Of a stretch of 34,322 nucleotides of DNA, positions 23,674-32,910 are shown in pieces; within the stretch, counting starts at the first letter, position 1, and the number at the start of each line of letters is the position of its first letter. This stretch comes from Bacteroidales bacterium. GTDB lineage: Bacteria > Bacteroidota > Bacteroidia > Bacteroidales > UBA10428. The notes beneath the pieces are model-generated. The model did no database searches. It worked only from the letters and a program-made list of their open reading frames with translations, and was not told where the DNA came from. The DNA is taken from contig JAFGOZ010000091.1 in NCBI GenBank assembly GCA_016926235.1, positions 1 to 34,322 on the forward strand, given 5' to 3'. The translations under genes were made by a program, and so were the position numbers.

Positions 23674-25857
23674 ATGAAACTATTTAGTCTCTTCCTTTTA
23701 TCATTCGCTTTAACAAATCCATTATTTTGCACAAACTACTATGTTGACTATGATTTAGGCAACGATACAAACACAGGAGCCACTCAAAACCAGGCATGGA
23801 AGCACTGCCCGGGAGATGAAAATGCTAAAAACGTTCCTGCTTCAGTGGTATTGCAACCCGGTGATATAATTTACTTCAAAGGGGGTACTATCTACCAGGG
23901 CAACATAACTCTGAATTATTCAGGGGATTCTTTAAACCATATAACCTACAAGGGTGATGGTTGGGGCAGCGAAAAAGCCATTATCGATGGTTCTGCTCCA
24001 ATAAACGGGTGGACTGCTTTTAATGACAGCATATACTATGCAGATATACCCGCAGAATTCACGCTGGGCGAAAACTCATCAGCTTTAAACCTACATGAGT
24101 TCAATTACAGCACTAATGAAGATGAGTATATGTACACTTCCCAGACCCCTAATCCGGCTGACTGGTATTTTAATGACGACCATATAGGTTTTATACCTGT
24201 GGCAAATCATAATCTTACCCGCACATCCATTACCGATTCAGCTATTTTCAATCAGACCGATTCAACCTATTGGGATAACTCTTCGCTACTCATCTGGACC
24301 AATCCAAACCGGGTGGTAATGGTTCCGATAACCCATTTTTTCCCTGAATTACGAACTGTGTACTTCGATAGCCTGCGTGAAGAAGCCATTTACCCGGATG
24401 GCCGCGATCAGGGATATGCTATTTACAACAGTATGCATGCATTGGATCAGCCAGGTGAATATTATGTAAATTTTGAAGAAGGAAAAATATACATTTTTCC
24501 AAAATTTGTCGAAAATCTGAATACCTCCATATCTATTTCCGTAAGGGAATTCGGGTTCGACATAAGCAACAAGAGTGGCATAACCATTGAAGGATTTACT
24601 ATCCGAAAGCATAGCGGGAACAACCTTATTTCCGGTATCGGGATAGGTTGTTTTACATCGGCTTCTACTCAAAAAAACTACATAACCATACGGAATAACT
24701 ACATAACACACAACTGCCACTCCGAAAGAGGATATGGTGGCATTTATATATCAAACATAAGCAACAGCATCATTGAAAACAATGAAGTGGTGGATAACTT
24801 CAGACACAGGGGTATTTTCTGTTCCGGTGGAACAAATGTAATTGTTCAGAATAATACAATAAGCCGTTCCGGACAAACAAGCCTGACTTTTTATACCATG
24901 ACCTATTCACGCATTTTGTATAATACAATTATTGAAAGCCTGGGTGGTCATGCCAATGGTATAACTGTTTATATTGCTTCAAAAGACATTCTGATTGCAG
25001 GAAACAAAGTTATAGAATGCGCAAGCCCAATGACATTCCAGGACTGTGGCAACCTGTATTTTGTAAACAACCTTATCGATTCAAAATATTACGACTATGG
25101 AGTAAATGAGTGGGTACGTACCTCAAGAGGGCCGTGGACATTCGGAGAGATTGTATTTCTCAATAATACAATCTTAAGTGTACCGGGGCAACCTGCTTTT
25201 AACATTGAAAAAAGCAGGGATACAATCTATACCGAAAGTGATACAATTTATGAAAATACATATGTTTCCTACAATAACATCATTGATGCAGGTGGTGGAA
25301 ATCATAATACCGACAGAGGTTATAACCTCTATACCAGCCTTGCCTGGAACCAGGAAGCACGTTACGACTGGTACCTGGCAGAAGGAGAAATAGTGGAAGA
25401 AGAAAGGGATGTAGTATTTCAAAACCCTTCGGAAAGTATCTTCAATCTTGCTGAGGGGAGTCCTGCAATAAATGCAGGAACTGATGTAAGCCAATTCTTA
25501 CCTACATATAAATTTCCCGATTTTAATTTTAACATGGACATAAACAAGTACCCCCGCCCTGCGCAGGAAAATTGGAGTATTGGAGCATATGAGTATGGAT
25601 CTCCGGTTTCATCCCCAGAAATAGGTCCTACCCATTTAACTCTGCATATATTAGTTTACCCCAATCCTTTCAAGGAGATAATTTATATCGGAATTGATAA
25701 AAATGTTCGTACCCGGGTTTATTCTGTTAACGGAATTCTACTATTTGAAACTACAGAAAAAGAAATAAAATGCGCAGACCTCCCCAAAGGTGTTTATTTC
25801 GTGAACATTATCGGAGAACAAGGCATGTACAGTATAGAAAAGATCGTAAAATACTAG
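23674..25857 (+). CDS. Secreted right-handed beta-helix protein with T9SS tail
   Basis: The 727-residue protein has a signal peptide (about 1-19) and an N-terminal YYVDYDLGNDTNTGATQNQAWK motif typical of secreted parallel beta-helix proteins. Repeating helix coils follow (about 280-520), such as GITIEGFTIRKHSGNNL, GGIYISNISNSIIENNEVVDN and NVIVQNNTISRSGQTSL. The last about 75 residues (LVYPNPFKEIIYIG, GVYFVNIIGEQG, IVKY) form a T9SS type A sorting domain, so it is delivered to the cell surface. The fold occurs in polysaccharide lyases and in carbohydrate-binding surface proteins. I see no assignable catalytic triad. It is followed by another beta-helix protein gene 222 bp downstream. Confidence 0.85.
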   Translation: MKLFSLFLLSFALTNPLFCTNYYVDYDLGNDTNTGATQNQAWKHCPGDENAKNVPASVVLQPGDIIYFKGGTIYQGNITLNYSGDSLNHITYKGDGWGSEKAIIDGSAPINGWTAFNDSIYYADIPAEFTLGENSSALNLHEFNYSTNEDEYMYTSQTPNPADWYFNDDHIGFIPVANHNLTRTSITDSAIFNQTDSTYWDNSSLLIWTNPNRVVMVPITHFFPELRTVYFDSLREEAIYPDGRDQGYAIYNSMHALDQPGEYYVNFEEGKIYIFPKFVENLNTSISISVREFGFDISNKSGITIEGFTIRKHSGNNLISGIGIGCFTSASTQKNYITIRNNYITHNCHSERGYGGIYISNISNSIIENNEVVDNFRHRGIFCSGGTNVIVQNNTISRSGQTSLTFYTMTYSRILYNTIIESLGGHANGITVYIASKDILIAGNKVIECASPMTFQDCGNLYFVNNLIDSKYYDYGVNEWVRTSRGPWTFGEIVFLNNTILSVPGQPAFNIEKSRDTIYTESDTIYENTYVSYNNIIDAGGGNHNTDRGYNLYTSLAWNQEARYDWYLAEGEIVEEERDVVFQNPSESIFNLAEGSPAINAGTDVSQFLPTYKFPDFNFNMDINKYPRPAQENWSIGAYEYGSPVSSPEIGPTHLTLHILVYPNPFKEIIYIGIDKNVRTRVYSVNGILLFETTEKEIKCADLPKGVYFVNIIGEQGMYSIEKIVKY

Positions 25858-26079
25858 AATCTATTTTCTTAGAAAAATCTCCCTTTGATTGGTTTGGTGC
25901 ATTCCATCGCATGAAAGGTCAGGTTCAATATATTTACTCAACAGTTGCGACGGCTATTGTTGTTTTAAACACCTGCTACTCACATTTTATCCATCCGGGA
26001 TCAGGTCTTCAATTTTATATTTTGTACCTTTTCTATGAATTTTCATGAAAATAATGCAAATTTGATTTAAACTAAAACC

Positions 26080-28587
26080 ATGAAATCCTATCAAACCATC
26101 CTGTTCCTTTTATTTTACAGTTCATCGTGTTTTTCACAATCAATCAATTATACACCGCTTGACAAATCAAACCCAATACAATTTGGCGGTAGCTATATTA
26201 TCTATCAAAATGATACCATTAACCTGGGACATAGAGCATTTTTCATTGACGGTCAATTATCCGAAAAAGAAACAAAAAAATATCCCTGGGTTTTTAATTC
26301 CATTAACAAAGCTGCAGAATACCTGACTAACGGCAGTGAAGCAAAGCCTATGGTCTTGTATATCGCGCCCTGGGTATATTGGATTGATGATCCGGATGAT
26401 ACCACAATAAGGGTTCCTAAAGAAGGCACCACACCGTATGGATTGGAAATTAACTGTGAATGGTTACGCTTTTATGGTTTGTCGGATAAAGCAGAAAATG
26501 TGGTTCTTGCTTGCAACCGGGGTCAGACCATTGGTGCAGTTGGAAATTTTACCCTTTTCAAACTCCTGGGTGATGGCATCAGATCTGAAAATATCACATT
26601 TGGTAATTATTGTAATGTTGACCTGGATTTCCCTTTGAAGCCAGAATTGGGCAGGGAAAAACGGGCTCCTGCCATTGTGCAGGCACAGCTTATACATTGC
26701 AATGGCGATAAGATCCTAGCACGAAACACCCGGTTTATAAGCCGTCTAAACCTATGCCCATTTGTTGGAGGCAAACGTGTTTTATTTGACCGCTGCCATT
26801 TTGAATCGACCGATGATGCCCTTTGCGGTACCGGTGTATACCTGAACTGCACCCTCGATTTTTACAGCTCTAAGCCTTTTTACAGAACCTGGGGTACCGG
26901 GGCAGTATTTCTTAACTGCGATATACATTCCTACATCCATGATTTCCAGTTTTTTACAAAGTCAGTTTGCCAAATGACCGTAGTTGATACCCGAATAACT
27001 GCTGAATACGTTACCTACCTGGGATGGAGGGATAAACCACCTATGTATATGAGATGCTATCAGAATAATGTTACCATGAACGGGCGACAGGTGAAAATAA
27101 GCAAAGATGACCCTTCATTGTCAATTGATATGTCAGGAAAAGAAGTGCTTGATGCATACTGTTTCAAATATAACGGGGATCTGTATTACAATACCTATAA
27201 TCTTCTTCGGGGAAATGATGACTGGGATCCTATGGGGATAAAGGATCTCGTGCTTGCTGCTGAAAAATACAATGAGAGAAACTATACAATGCTCCCGACA
27301 CTACTCCAGGTAAGCCCTGCAAATATTACCATTGAAACCGGGAAAAACGATACAGTTTTGATAGCAAAGATCAACCGTTTCGGAAACTATGAAATAACAG
27401 GCATTCCAATCAGCTGGGGTATTGCCCCGGAATATACATCGTTGGTAAAACTTGAAGTGAGTAATGACGGTTCGATCTGTACAGTAGTCCCCAACAACAA
27501 TTCCGACGCACCTGTTCAGGTAACCATAACAGCCTTTACTGAATCAGGCCTCGAAGCAGCCAGTATTGTAAATGTGGCACCTTCAAAACTGGAGGCTCCA
27601 AAATTCTTATCAACTCCCAAAATCACTCTTACTAAAGAAGGCTCTCTCACTGTTACTTACAAATTAGACATGAATTACCCCGATCAATCGCTGGTTACCT
27701 GGTATCGCTGCACAGATGTAAAAGGCAGCAATCCGATTGAAGTTGCTGTTTCAAGATTAGATACACCCCTGTTGAAATATACTCTCTCTGATGGAGATAT
27801 AGGATACTACATAATGGCATCGGTAGCACCTAAGCATATGCGCTGCGATGCAGGGGAAGCCATTAACTATGTAATGAAAAAACCTGTAACAAAAGAAGAT
27901 GTAAAAACAGATTCCAGGATTTTATCCACCAACTTTAAAAATATTCCCACGAAAAACCAATCGGAAGTCATTCACGGTTTTTGGACCATGAGACCTTTTG
28001 GACCATCAGAAAATCCTGAAAATGAAAGGGATGCGTGGTTTTATGGCGAAGGTCGCGACGGCAATGCCAATATGCTGGGCCTTTTGCAAACCGGACGAAG
28101 TGGTACATTGCTATACACCCCCGTGGGTGAAACTTTTAGAAATATGAAGTTGACAATGACTGTAGCTCCTTTTAAAACTGCCGGCCAGGGTTTTAGCATC
28201 GCTCCATTATACATGGATGTTCTCATTAAATTTGATACGAAAACAATGACGGGTTATGCCCTCCGTTTCATCCGTACTACCAAATACCATAATGCGGTGG
28301 ATTGCTACTTTGTAAAATATGAAAACGGTGACATATCCGAGATAAGTGAGGCTGTATCTACATCATGTTACAGGACACCATGTTATATAACAATAGAAGT
28401 AAAAGATAATAAGTTAACAGCCCATGCATCCACTACTGCAATTCACCACAAATACGATCAGGCAGAAATATTGCCCGAAGTAAATATTGAAACTGCTATT
28501 GATCCCAATACTTTTGGAGGATTCGGTATTCAGTACAATGGAGGGGCTACAACAATGATCAGGGAAATACAGGTAGAGTGGAAGTAA
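26080..28587 (+). CDS. Secreted pectinesterase-like beta-helix protein
   Basis: The 835-residue protein has a signal peptide (about 1-20, SSCFSQ). Its N-terminal half resembles pectin-methylesterase-like beta-helix proteins: PWVFNSINKAAEYL, VLYIAPWVYWIDDPDDTTIR, ENITFGNYCNVDLDFPLKPE and FESTDDALCGTGVYLNCTLD (about 230-260). Middle Ig-like modules (about 410-600) and a C-terminal laminin-G/concanavalin-like domain (about 620-835) follow. No T9SS tail is present, so it may be periplasmic. A role in pectin or rhamnogalacturonan breakdown is plausible, but the catalytic Asp pair of classical pectinesterases is not certain. A lipoprotein gene follows 24 bp later, likely in the same transcript. Confidence 0.7.
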   Translation: MKSYQTILFLLFYSSSCFSQSINYTPLDKSNPIQFGGSYIIYQNDTINLGHRAFFIDGQLSEKETKKYPWVFNSINKAAEYLTNGSEAKPMVLYIAPWVYWIDDPDDTTIRVPKEGTTPYGLEINCEWLRFYGLSDKAENVVLACNRGQTIGAVGNFTLFKLLGDGIRSENITFGNYCNVDLDFPLKPELGREKRAPAIVQAQLIHCNGDKILARNTRFISRLNLCPFVGGKRVLFDRCHFESTDDALCGTGVYLNCTLDFYSSKPFYRTWGTGAVFLNCDIHSYIHDFQFFTKSVCQMTVVDTRITAEYVTYLGWRDKPPMYMRCYQNNVTMNGRQVKISKDDPSLSIDMSGKEVLDAYCFKYNGDLYYNTYNLLRGNDDWDPMGIKDLVLAAEKYNERNYTMLPTLLQVSPANITIETGKNDTVLIAKINRFGNYEITGIPISWGIAPEYTSLVKLEVSNDGSICTVVPNNNSDAPVQVTITAFTESGLEAASIVNVAPSKLEAPKFLSTPKITLTKEGSLTVTYKLDMNYPDQSLVTWYRCTDVKGSNPIEVAVSRLDTPLLKYTLSDGDIGYYIMASVAPKHMRCDAGEAINYVMKKPVTKEDVKTDSRILSTNFKNIPTKNQSEVIHGFWTMRPFGPSENPENERDAWFYGEGRDGNANMLGLLQTGRSGTLLYTPVGETFRNMKLTMTVAPFKTAGQGFSIAPLYMDVLIKFDTKTMTGYALRFIRTTKYHNAVDCYFVKYENGDISEISEAVSTSCYRTPCYITIEVKDNKLTAHASTTAIHHKYDQAEILPEVNIETAIDPNTFGGFGIQYNGGATTMIREIQVEWK

Positions 28588-28611
28588 AAAATAAATAAAA
28601 ACCTATTAACC

Positions 28612-29316
28612 ATGATATTAACAAAAAAGTTTATCCCGCTATTTTTGCTTCTTTTTACATTAATAGGATGTAATAAAGAAGATGATGAAAATAATAATGA
28701 TGATGAAAATGAATTCACTCATAATTACATTCCCTTTACTGATCCACGGGATGGAAATACCTATAATACTCTTACAATAGGTGGGCAAACCTGGATGACC
28801 CAGAACTTAAACTATGCTGCGGATAGTGGAAGCTGGATTTACAATAATGATGAGAACTATGGCGAAATATATGGCCGTTTGTATCTTCATGAAGTTGCTA
28901 AAAAGGTGTGTCCCGGCGGCTGGCATCTGCCTATTTATAATGAATGGCAAATCCTAATGAACTATTTAATTGATAACGGTTATAATTACGATGGTTCTGC
29001 TGATGAGAATAAAATTGCAAAATCCCTGGCATCGAAAGACATGTGGGCCGAATCAAATGTGAAGGGATCTGTTGGAAATGATGACTATCCCGCAAAACGC
29101 AATGCTTCAGGATTTTCAGGCCTGCCGGCAGGTTATCGGGAAGAGGATGGCAACTACTATAATTTGGGAGAAGCATCCTTCTGGTGGATCGCTGATTCAA
29201 CGGATCTTAATTCTACAGTGAAATTGATCGTATTGCGAACAGAAAATTATGATGTCCTTGAATATTGGGCTTTAGAGAACCAGTCTTTTTCAATTCGCTG
29301 TATAAAAGATGAATAA
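28612..29316 (+). CDS. FISUMP-domain lipoprotein
   Basis: The 234-residue protein has a lipoprotein signal ending LIGC (C20), an acidic Asp/Asn/Glu-rich linker (22-36), and then a domain of the Fibrobacter succinogenes major paralogous type: DPRDGNTYNTLTIGGQTWM, MTQNLNYAADSGSW, YGRLYLHEVAKKVCPGGWHL, NASGFSGLPAGYR and SFSIRCIKDE. The family sits on the cell surface and is often found beside polysaccharide-active genes; its molecular function is not established. It lies 24 bp after the pectinesterase-like gene, so co-transcription is likely. The acidic linker probably keeps the domain away from the membrane. Confidence 0.9.
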   Translation: MILTKKFIPLFLLLFTLIGCNKEDDENNNDDENEFTHNYIPFTDPRDGNTYNTLTIGGQTWMTQNLNYAADSGSWIYNNDENYGEIYGRLYLHEVAKKVCPGGWHLPIYNEWQILMNYLIDNGYNYDGSADENKIAKSLASKDMWAESNVKGSVGNDDYPAKRNASGFSGLPAGYREEDGNYYNLGEASFWWIADSTDLNSTVKLIVLRTENYDVLEYWALENQSFSIRCIKDE

Positions 29317-29353
29317 GGATTTCGTCACGAATAGTATCATCGCTGAAATTCAC

Positions 29354-29361
29354 TATCTTTG
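29354..29361 (+). promoter_or_regulatory. -7 box before the small membrane protein gene
   Basis: TATCTTTG fits TAnnTTTG and lies 25 bp before the ATG at 29387. No good -33 element is at the usual distance, so only the -7 box is supported. Confidence 0.4.
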
Positions 29362-29386
29362 TTAAAATACTAATTACTTATTTATT

Positions 29387-29629
29387 ATGAAAAAATTCCT
29401 GTCTCTTGCCGATCTGATTGTTATTCTCATAACCTTTTTACTTTTTATCACTGCACTATTCCTGAAAGGCTTTACACATGATCTGTTATTGGAAGCAGGC
29501 GTGCTAGCCGTTTCAATAAAAATCATTATGATGGGCTATAAGAATAACCAACACATAAAAACCATACTTAAAGGACTGGAAGAAATCAAACAATCGATAT
29601 CAGAACTTAAAAATAGCAAAGATAAGTGA
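29387..29629 (+). CDS. Small membrane protein of unknown function
   Basis: The 80-residue protein has two hydrophobic helices (about 9-27 LIVILITFLLFITALFLKG and 35-50 LEAGVLAVSIKIIMMGY) followed by a charged C-terminal helix (52-80, HIKTILKGLEEIKQSISELK) that could form a coiled coil. No family was recognised. A -7 box lies 25 bp upstream, which supports it being a real independent gene. Its neighbours, a FISUMP lipoprotein gene and a broken beta-helix gene, give no functional clue. Confidence 0.7.
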   Translation: MKKFLSLADLIVILITFLLFITALFLKGFTHDLLLEAGVLAVSIKIIMMGYKNNQHIKTILKGLEEIKQSISELKNSKDK

Positions 29630-29750
29630 TTTCCAATATTTTAAATCTTTCGTAACTCAATACTATTTCTATTCGTATATGACAGGCAATACATAAATTG
29701 TTTTGAAATTATAAATGCGTTTTTTAACCAACCGCCTAAACCTTAATAAG

Positions 29751-30098
29751 ATGTACAAATTGAAAAATCAAATAATAATTTTAAGTGTAATATTTACACT
29801 TATTATTTCTTTCCCCTTAAACGCTACTACTTATTATGTAAGCAACTCTGGCAACGATGGAGCCAATGGAACAAGCCCGGCTACAGCCTGGAAAACAATA
29901 GCAAGAGTTAATATTACGAACCTTCTTCCGGGAGATTCTGTTCTTTTTGAAGCCGGAGGATGCTGGAGAAACACTGATTGTTCAATAAGTGGGAATATGG
30001 CTTCAATATGACATTTTACAATTTCTCAAGGATTATATTTTATTCAAATAGGATCAAGAGATTCGAATACTGGAACCTTACCTTTGAGAAGACAATGA
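29751..30098 (+). pseudogene. Collapsed T9SS beta-helix protein gene
   Basis: From ATG 29751 the frame encodes a signal peptide (MYKLKNQIIILSVIF to about residue 26) and the classic beta-helix protein start TTYYVSNSGNDGANG, TAWKTIARVN and LLPGDSVLFEAGG. It then runs into unrelated-looking sequence and a TGA at 30009-30011. Past this stop the same frame continues HFTISQGLYFIQIGS to a second TGA at 30096-30098, which reads like the last part of a T9SS sorting domain. The middle hundreds of codons of a normal beta-helix protein are absent. It therefore looks like a gene collapsed by internal deletion plus a nonsense codon. Confidence 0.7.
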
Positions 30099-30112
30099 TA
30101 AATAAGCAACTT

Positions 30113-31393
30113 TTATTTATAGTCATTCCAATGACACTTCCAATAAACCATTGGAGCAAAATAACTGGAGGAAAATGACTTATAGAAGGTCCCTCTTTCA
30201 TTTCTATAATAAGATCCTACGTATGAAATTCCAGGACCCAATTCAAAAATAAATGAATGTTTGGGATTATTCTTTTTAAATGATTCATGAATCCAATTAA
30301 ACGAAAAAATTGCAGTGTTAACAGTCCCCACAGAATATCCGCCCCTTAAAGCTATTCCATTTTTTACTATTTTACTTTTTGCATATTTGTCATTTTCAGC
30401 AAGATTAATTGCAGGTCCTCCTGAAAACATCACTCCAGGAAAGACTTTTGTTCTATTACTTTCAATTTCTACATATGGCCGAAAATAAACCCCTGCTTCA
30501 ATTGAAAAATCTGATCCCCCAAATCTTAACGGGATTCCAAAAATTCCACCACCCCCAACAGCAAGACCGTATGAAAAAATACCTCCAAAACAACTTATCC
30601 TCTCTGTGCTAGGTTCTATGATAATCTTCTCTATATCAGAATAATCAAAAACAAATGTATTCCCTTCTATATTCTGGATTTTTATACTATTATCTGATAT
30701 CTTATCTAATATTACTCCTTTAATAATCGAACCATTCTTTGTATAAACCACATCCCTGTATGGTGATGTTAATATATTTAATATCTCCGTTCCATAACTA
30801 AAATCAATAATATTTTGCTTATTTACCTTTGTATTTATTGGTTTGTCTTTATACATAATTTCAATGTAAAGTTGACTTGAATCTTCTTCAATAATTTTAC
30901 AATGAATAGTTTCTCCGCTTTTCTTTAATATTACATCCTGGTAACAGTTGTCTTCAAAATTATTCCTTTCTACAACAACTGATTCCCTGGAAATCTTCTC
31001 TATATCAGAATCATCAGCAATAAAAATACTTCCATCTAAAGTTTGAAGTTTAACGCTGATATTTGGAATTTGCTCTATTATTATCCCTTTAATTATTGAA
31101 CCATTCTTTGTGTAAACAATATCCCTATAGGGCATTAATGATACATCTATTGTCTTTGATGCATATTTGAAATTATCTATGTTTTCCTTATTCACAAATG
31201 TATTTGTTACCTGACCTTTATACATTATTTCAATGTAAAGCTTACTTGAATCCTCTTCAATTATTTTGCATTTTACGGTTTCACCACTTTTCTTAACAAT
31301 AACATCCTGTGTATATCCTATTTTACAAATTGCGAAAATTATGATCATTATATAAAATGATTGCATAATTAAAAAACTATTCTTTCTTTTCAT
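30113..31393 (-). CDS. Secreted barrel-like protein with duplicated N-terminal unit (paralogue A)
   Basis: I place the start at 31393 (MKRKNSFLIM, 426 residues), giving a signal peptide ending GYTQ. Two tandem units follow. Each opens with QDVI(V/L)KKSGET and contains a YRD(I/V)VYTKNGSIIKG motif and an SDIEKI ending; they begin near residues 29 and 155. The C-terminal about 170 residues, from CFGGIFSYGLAVGGGG, are glycine- and aromatic-rich and look like an outer-membrane beta-barrel (LRFGGSDFSIEAGVYFRPY). The next minus-strand gene upstream encodes the same protein with one unit only. No function recognised. Its stop lies 14 bp from the end of the collapsed T9SS gene, which points the opposite way. 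Confidence 0.8.
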   Translation of the reverse strand: MKRKNSFLIMQSFYIMIIIFAICKIGYTQDVIVKKSGETVKCKIIEEDSSKLYIEIMYKGQVTNTFVNKENIDNFKYASKTIDVSLMPYRDIVYTKNGSIIKGIIIEQIPNISVKLQTLDGSIFIADDSDIEKISRESVVVERNNFEDNCYQDVILKKSGETIHCKIIEEDSSQLYIEIMYKDKPINTKVNKQNIIDFSYGTEILNILTSPYRDVVYTKNGSIIKGVILDKISDNSIKIQNIEGNTFVFDYSDIEKIIIEPSTERISCFGGIFSYGLAVGGGGIFGIPLRFGGSDFSIEAGVYFRPYVEIESNRTKVFPGVMFSGGPAINLAENDKYAKSKIVKNGIALRGGYSVGTVNTAIFSFNWIHESFKKNNPKHSFIFELGPGISYVGSYYRNERGTFYKSFSSSYFAPMVYWKCHWNDYK

Positions 31394-31412
31394 TGTAAAA
31401 ATTCTATAATAA

Positions 31413-31535
31413 AACAATCATGGAGCAAATCTTCCCATCACCATACCAGTTCATAATATCGCTCAAGGTATATATATTATTCAAATAGCTATAAATGATT
31501 CCGTTACTGGTGTTTCCCCTTTGATTATAAAATGA
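31413..31535 (+). pseudogene. Orphan C-terminal T9SS sorting tail
   Basis: An open + frame from 31413 to TGA 31533-31535 has no start codon and reads NHGANLPITIPVHNIAQG followed by IYIIQIAINDSVTG and SPLIIK, a typical end of a T9SS type A sorting domain. It is DNA-similar to 30020-30098, the end of the collapsed beta-helix gene, including CTCAAGG, ATTCAAATAG and ATGATAA. It lies in the gap between the two minus-strand paralogues and probably was copied with one of them. Confidence 0.65.
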
Positions 31536-31548
31536 TAATAAACTATTT

Positions 31549-32466
31549 TTATTTATAATTATTCCAATGGCATTTCCAATAAATCAAGGGCATATAATAC
31601 CCATAAGAATAAGTAGTATAGCTATAATTGCTTCCTGTTTCAGTAAATCGGTATTCTCCAATATATGAGGCTCCCCCGCCAAGTTCAAAGACAAAGGATT
31701 GTTTTGGATTATCCTTCTTAAACGACTCATGCATCCAGTTTAATGAAAATATAGCACTATTTACTTCTCCAACAGCATAACCTCCCCGTAAAGAAATACC
31801 ATTCTTCACTATTTTGCTTTTAGACATTTTTTCTTTTGTTCCAAGATTTATCCCTGGGCCGCCGGCAGCCATTACACTCGAGTATAATTGAATTGATGTA
31901 TTACCGGATACAACAATAGGACGATAATAAGCCCCTAATTCAAATGAAAATGCAGAACCTCCAAAACGAAAGGGCATCCCAATAATGCCTCCTCCTCCAA
32001 TTGCAACTCCATAGGAGAAATTACCTCCAAAAGTACTTACATCTGCTTTTGATGATTCCTTTGTTATCTTCTCAATATCAGAGTAATCAAATACAAAAAT
32101 ATTCCCATCAGCAGTTTGAATTTTCAGATTGACATTGGGAACTTGTTCTATTATCACTCCTTTTACCACTGATCCGCTTTTTGTATAAACTACATCTCTA
32201 TATGTCATAGATTGCAGGTCAATAGGATTGTAAGCATATTTGTAATCGGCTACTTTTTCCCTGCTAATAAATGTACTAATCTTTTTACCTTCAAGCTTCA
32301 AGTCAAAATAAATATTTGCTGAATCCACACTGGTGATTTTACAATTTACAGTTTCTCCACTTTTTTTAATTATAACATCCTGTGCATTACTCATTGTAAA
32401 GGTTATGCATAACAAGGCCATAATTCCTAATGACCTTATTACAAAACGATTTGTTTTGGATTTCAT
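31549..32466 (-). CDS. Secreted barrel-like protein (paralogue B)
   Basis: I place the start at 32466 (MKSKTNRFVIRSLG, 305 residues), with a signal peptide ending MSNAQ. One unit with DVIIKKSGETVNCKI, YRDVVYTKSGSVVKGVI and FVFDYSDIEKITKES is followed by a glycine-rich probable beta-barrel (FGGNFSYGVAIGGGG, FRFGGSAFSFELGAYYRP) ending PLIYWKCHWNNYK. It is strongly similar to the product encoded at 30113-31393 but lacks the second N-terminal unit. Function unknown; an outer-membrane location is inferred from the signal and the C-terminal strand pattern. Confidence 0.8.
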   Translation of the reverse strand: MKSKTNRFVIRSLGIMALLCITFTMSNAQDVIIKKSGETVNCKITSVDSANIYFDLKLEGKKISTFISREKVADYKYAYNPIDLQSMTYRDVVYTKSGSVVKGVIIEQVPNVNLKIQTADGNIFVFDYSDIEKITKESSKADVSTFGGNFSYGVAIGGGGIIGMPFRFGGSAFSFELGAYYRPIVVSGNTSIQLYSSVMAAGGPGINLGTKEKMSKSKIVKNGISLRGGYAVGEVNSAIFSLNWMHESFKKDNPKQSFVFELGGGASYIGEYRFTETGSNYSYTTYSYGYYMPLIYWKCHWNNYK

Positions 32467-32910
32467 AGTTACAGAATTTAACATCATTCTATCATGTTTA
32501 AAAGGTTTATTCCTTAACTCTTTTAATCAAAGTTTTTACTTTACGGTTATTTTCCTCTTTACCCCTAATAATTCTATCTCTAACCAATATAAATCTCTGA
32601 TACATATCACATAATCAGAGTTTAAATATAATAAAAAAAAGAATTTGTTGATATTCAATAAGATTTTTTTCTCACAATTCTACACTCCTATATCAGATAA
32701 ATAAAATATTTCTGGATTAAAAACGAGTGAAAATTGTCTAAAAATATACCTGATTGATTTTTGTATCTGACAGAGGAAAAACTTCAATGAAATCCTGAAA
32801 TGTGAAATTCACCCCCTTAAAATTCGTTTTTCAATATAATTTCATTGAATGCTGGACAAAAGGTTTTTTAGATTTATATTTGTCAGAAGTACTCATACAA
32901 TTTAAAAAAA
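32467..32910. other. Divergent intergenic region
   Basis: These 444 AT-rich bases separate the minus-strand paralogue B from the CotH gene. TATATTTG at 32875-32882 serves as a likely -7 box for the CotH gene. No clear box was found for the minus-strand gene, and there is no open frame of substance. Confidence 0.4.
32875..32882 (+). promoter_or_regulatory. -7 box of the CotH-kinase gene
   Basis: TATATTTG fits the TAnnTTTG consensus exactly, 29 bp before the TTG start at 32911. A matching -33 element was not evident. Confidence 0.45.
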
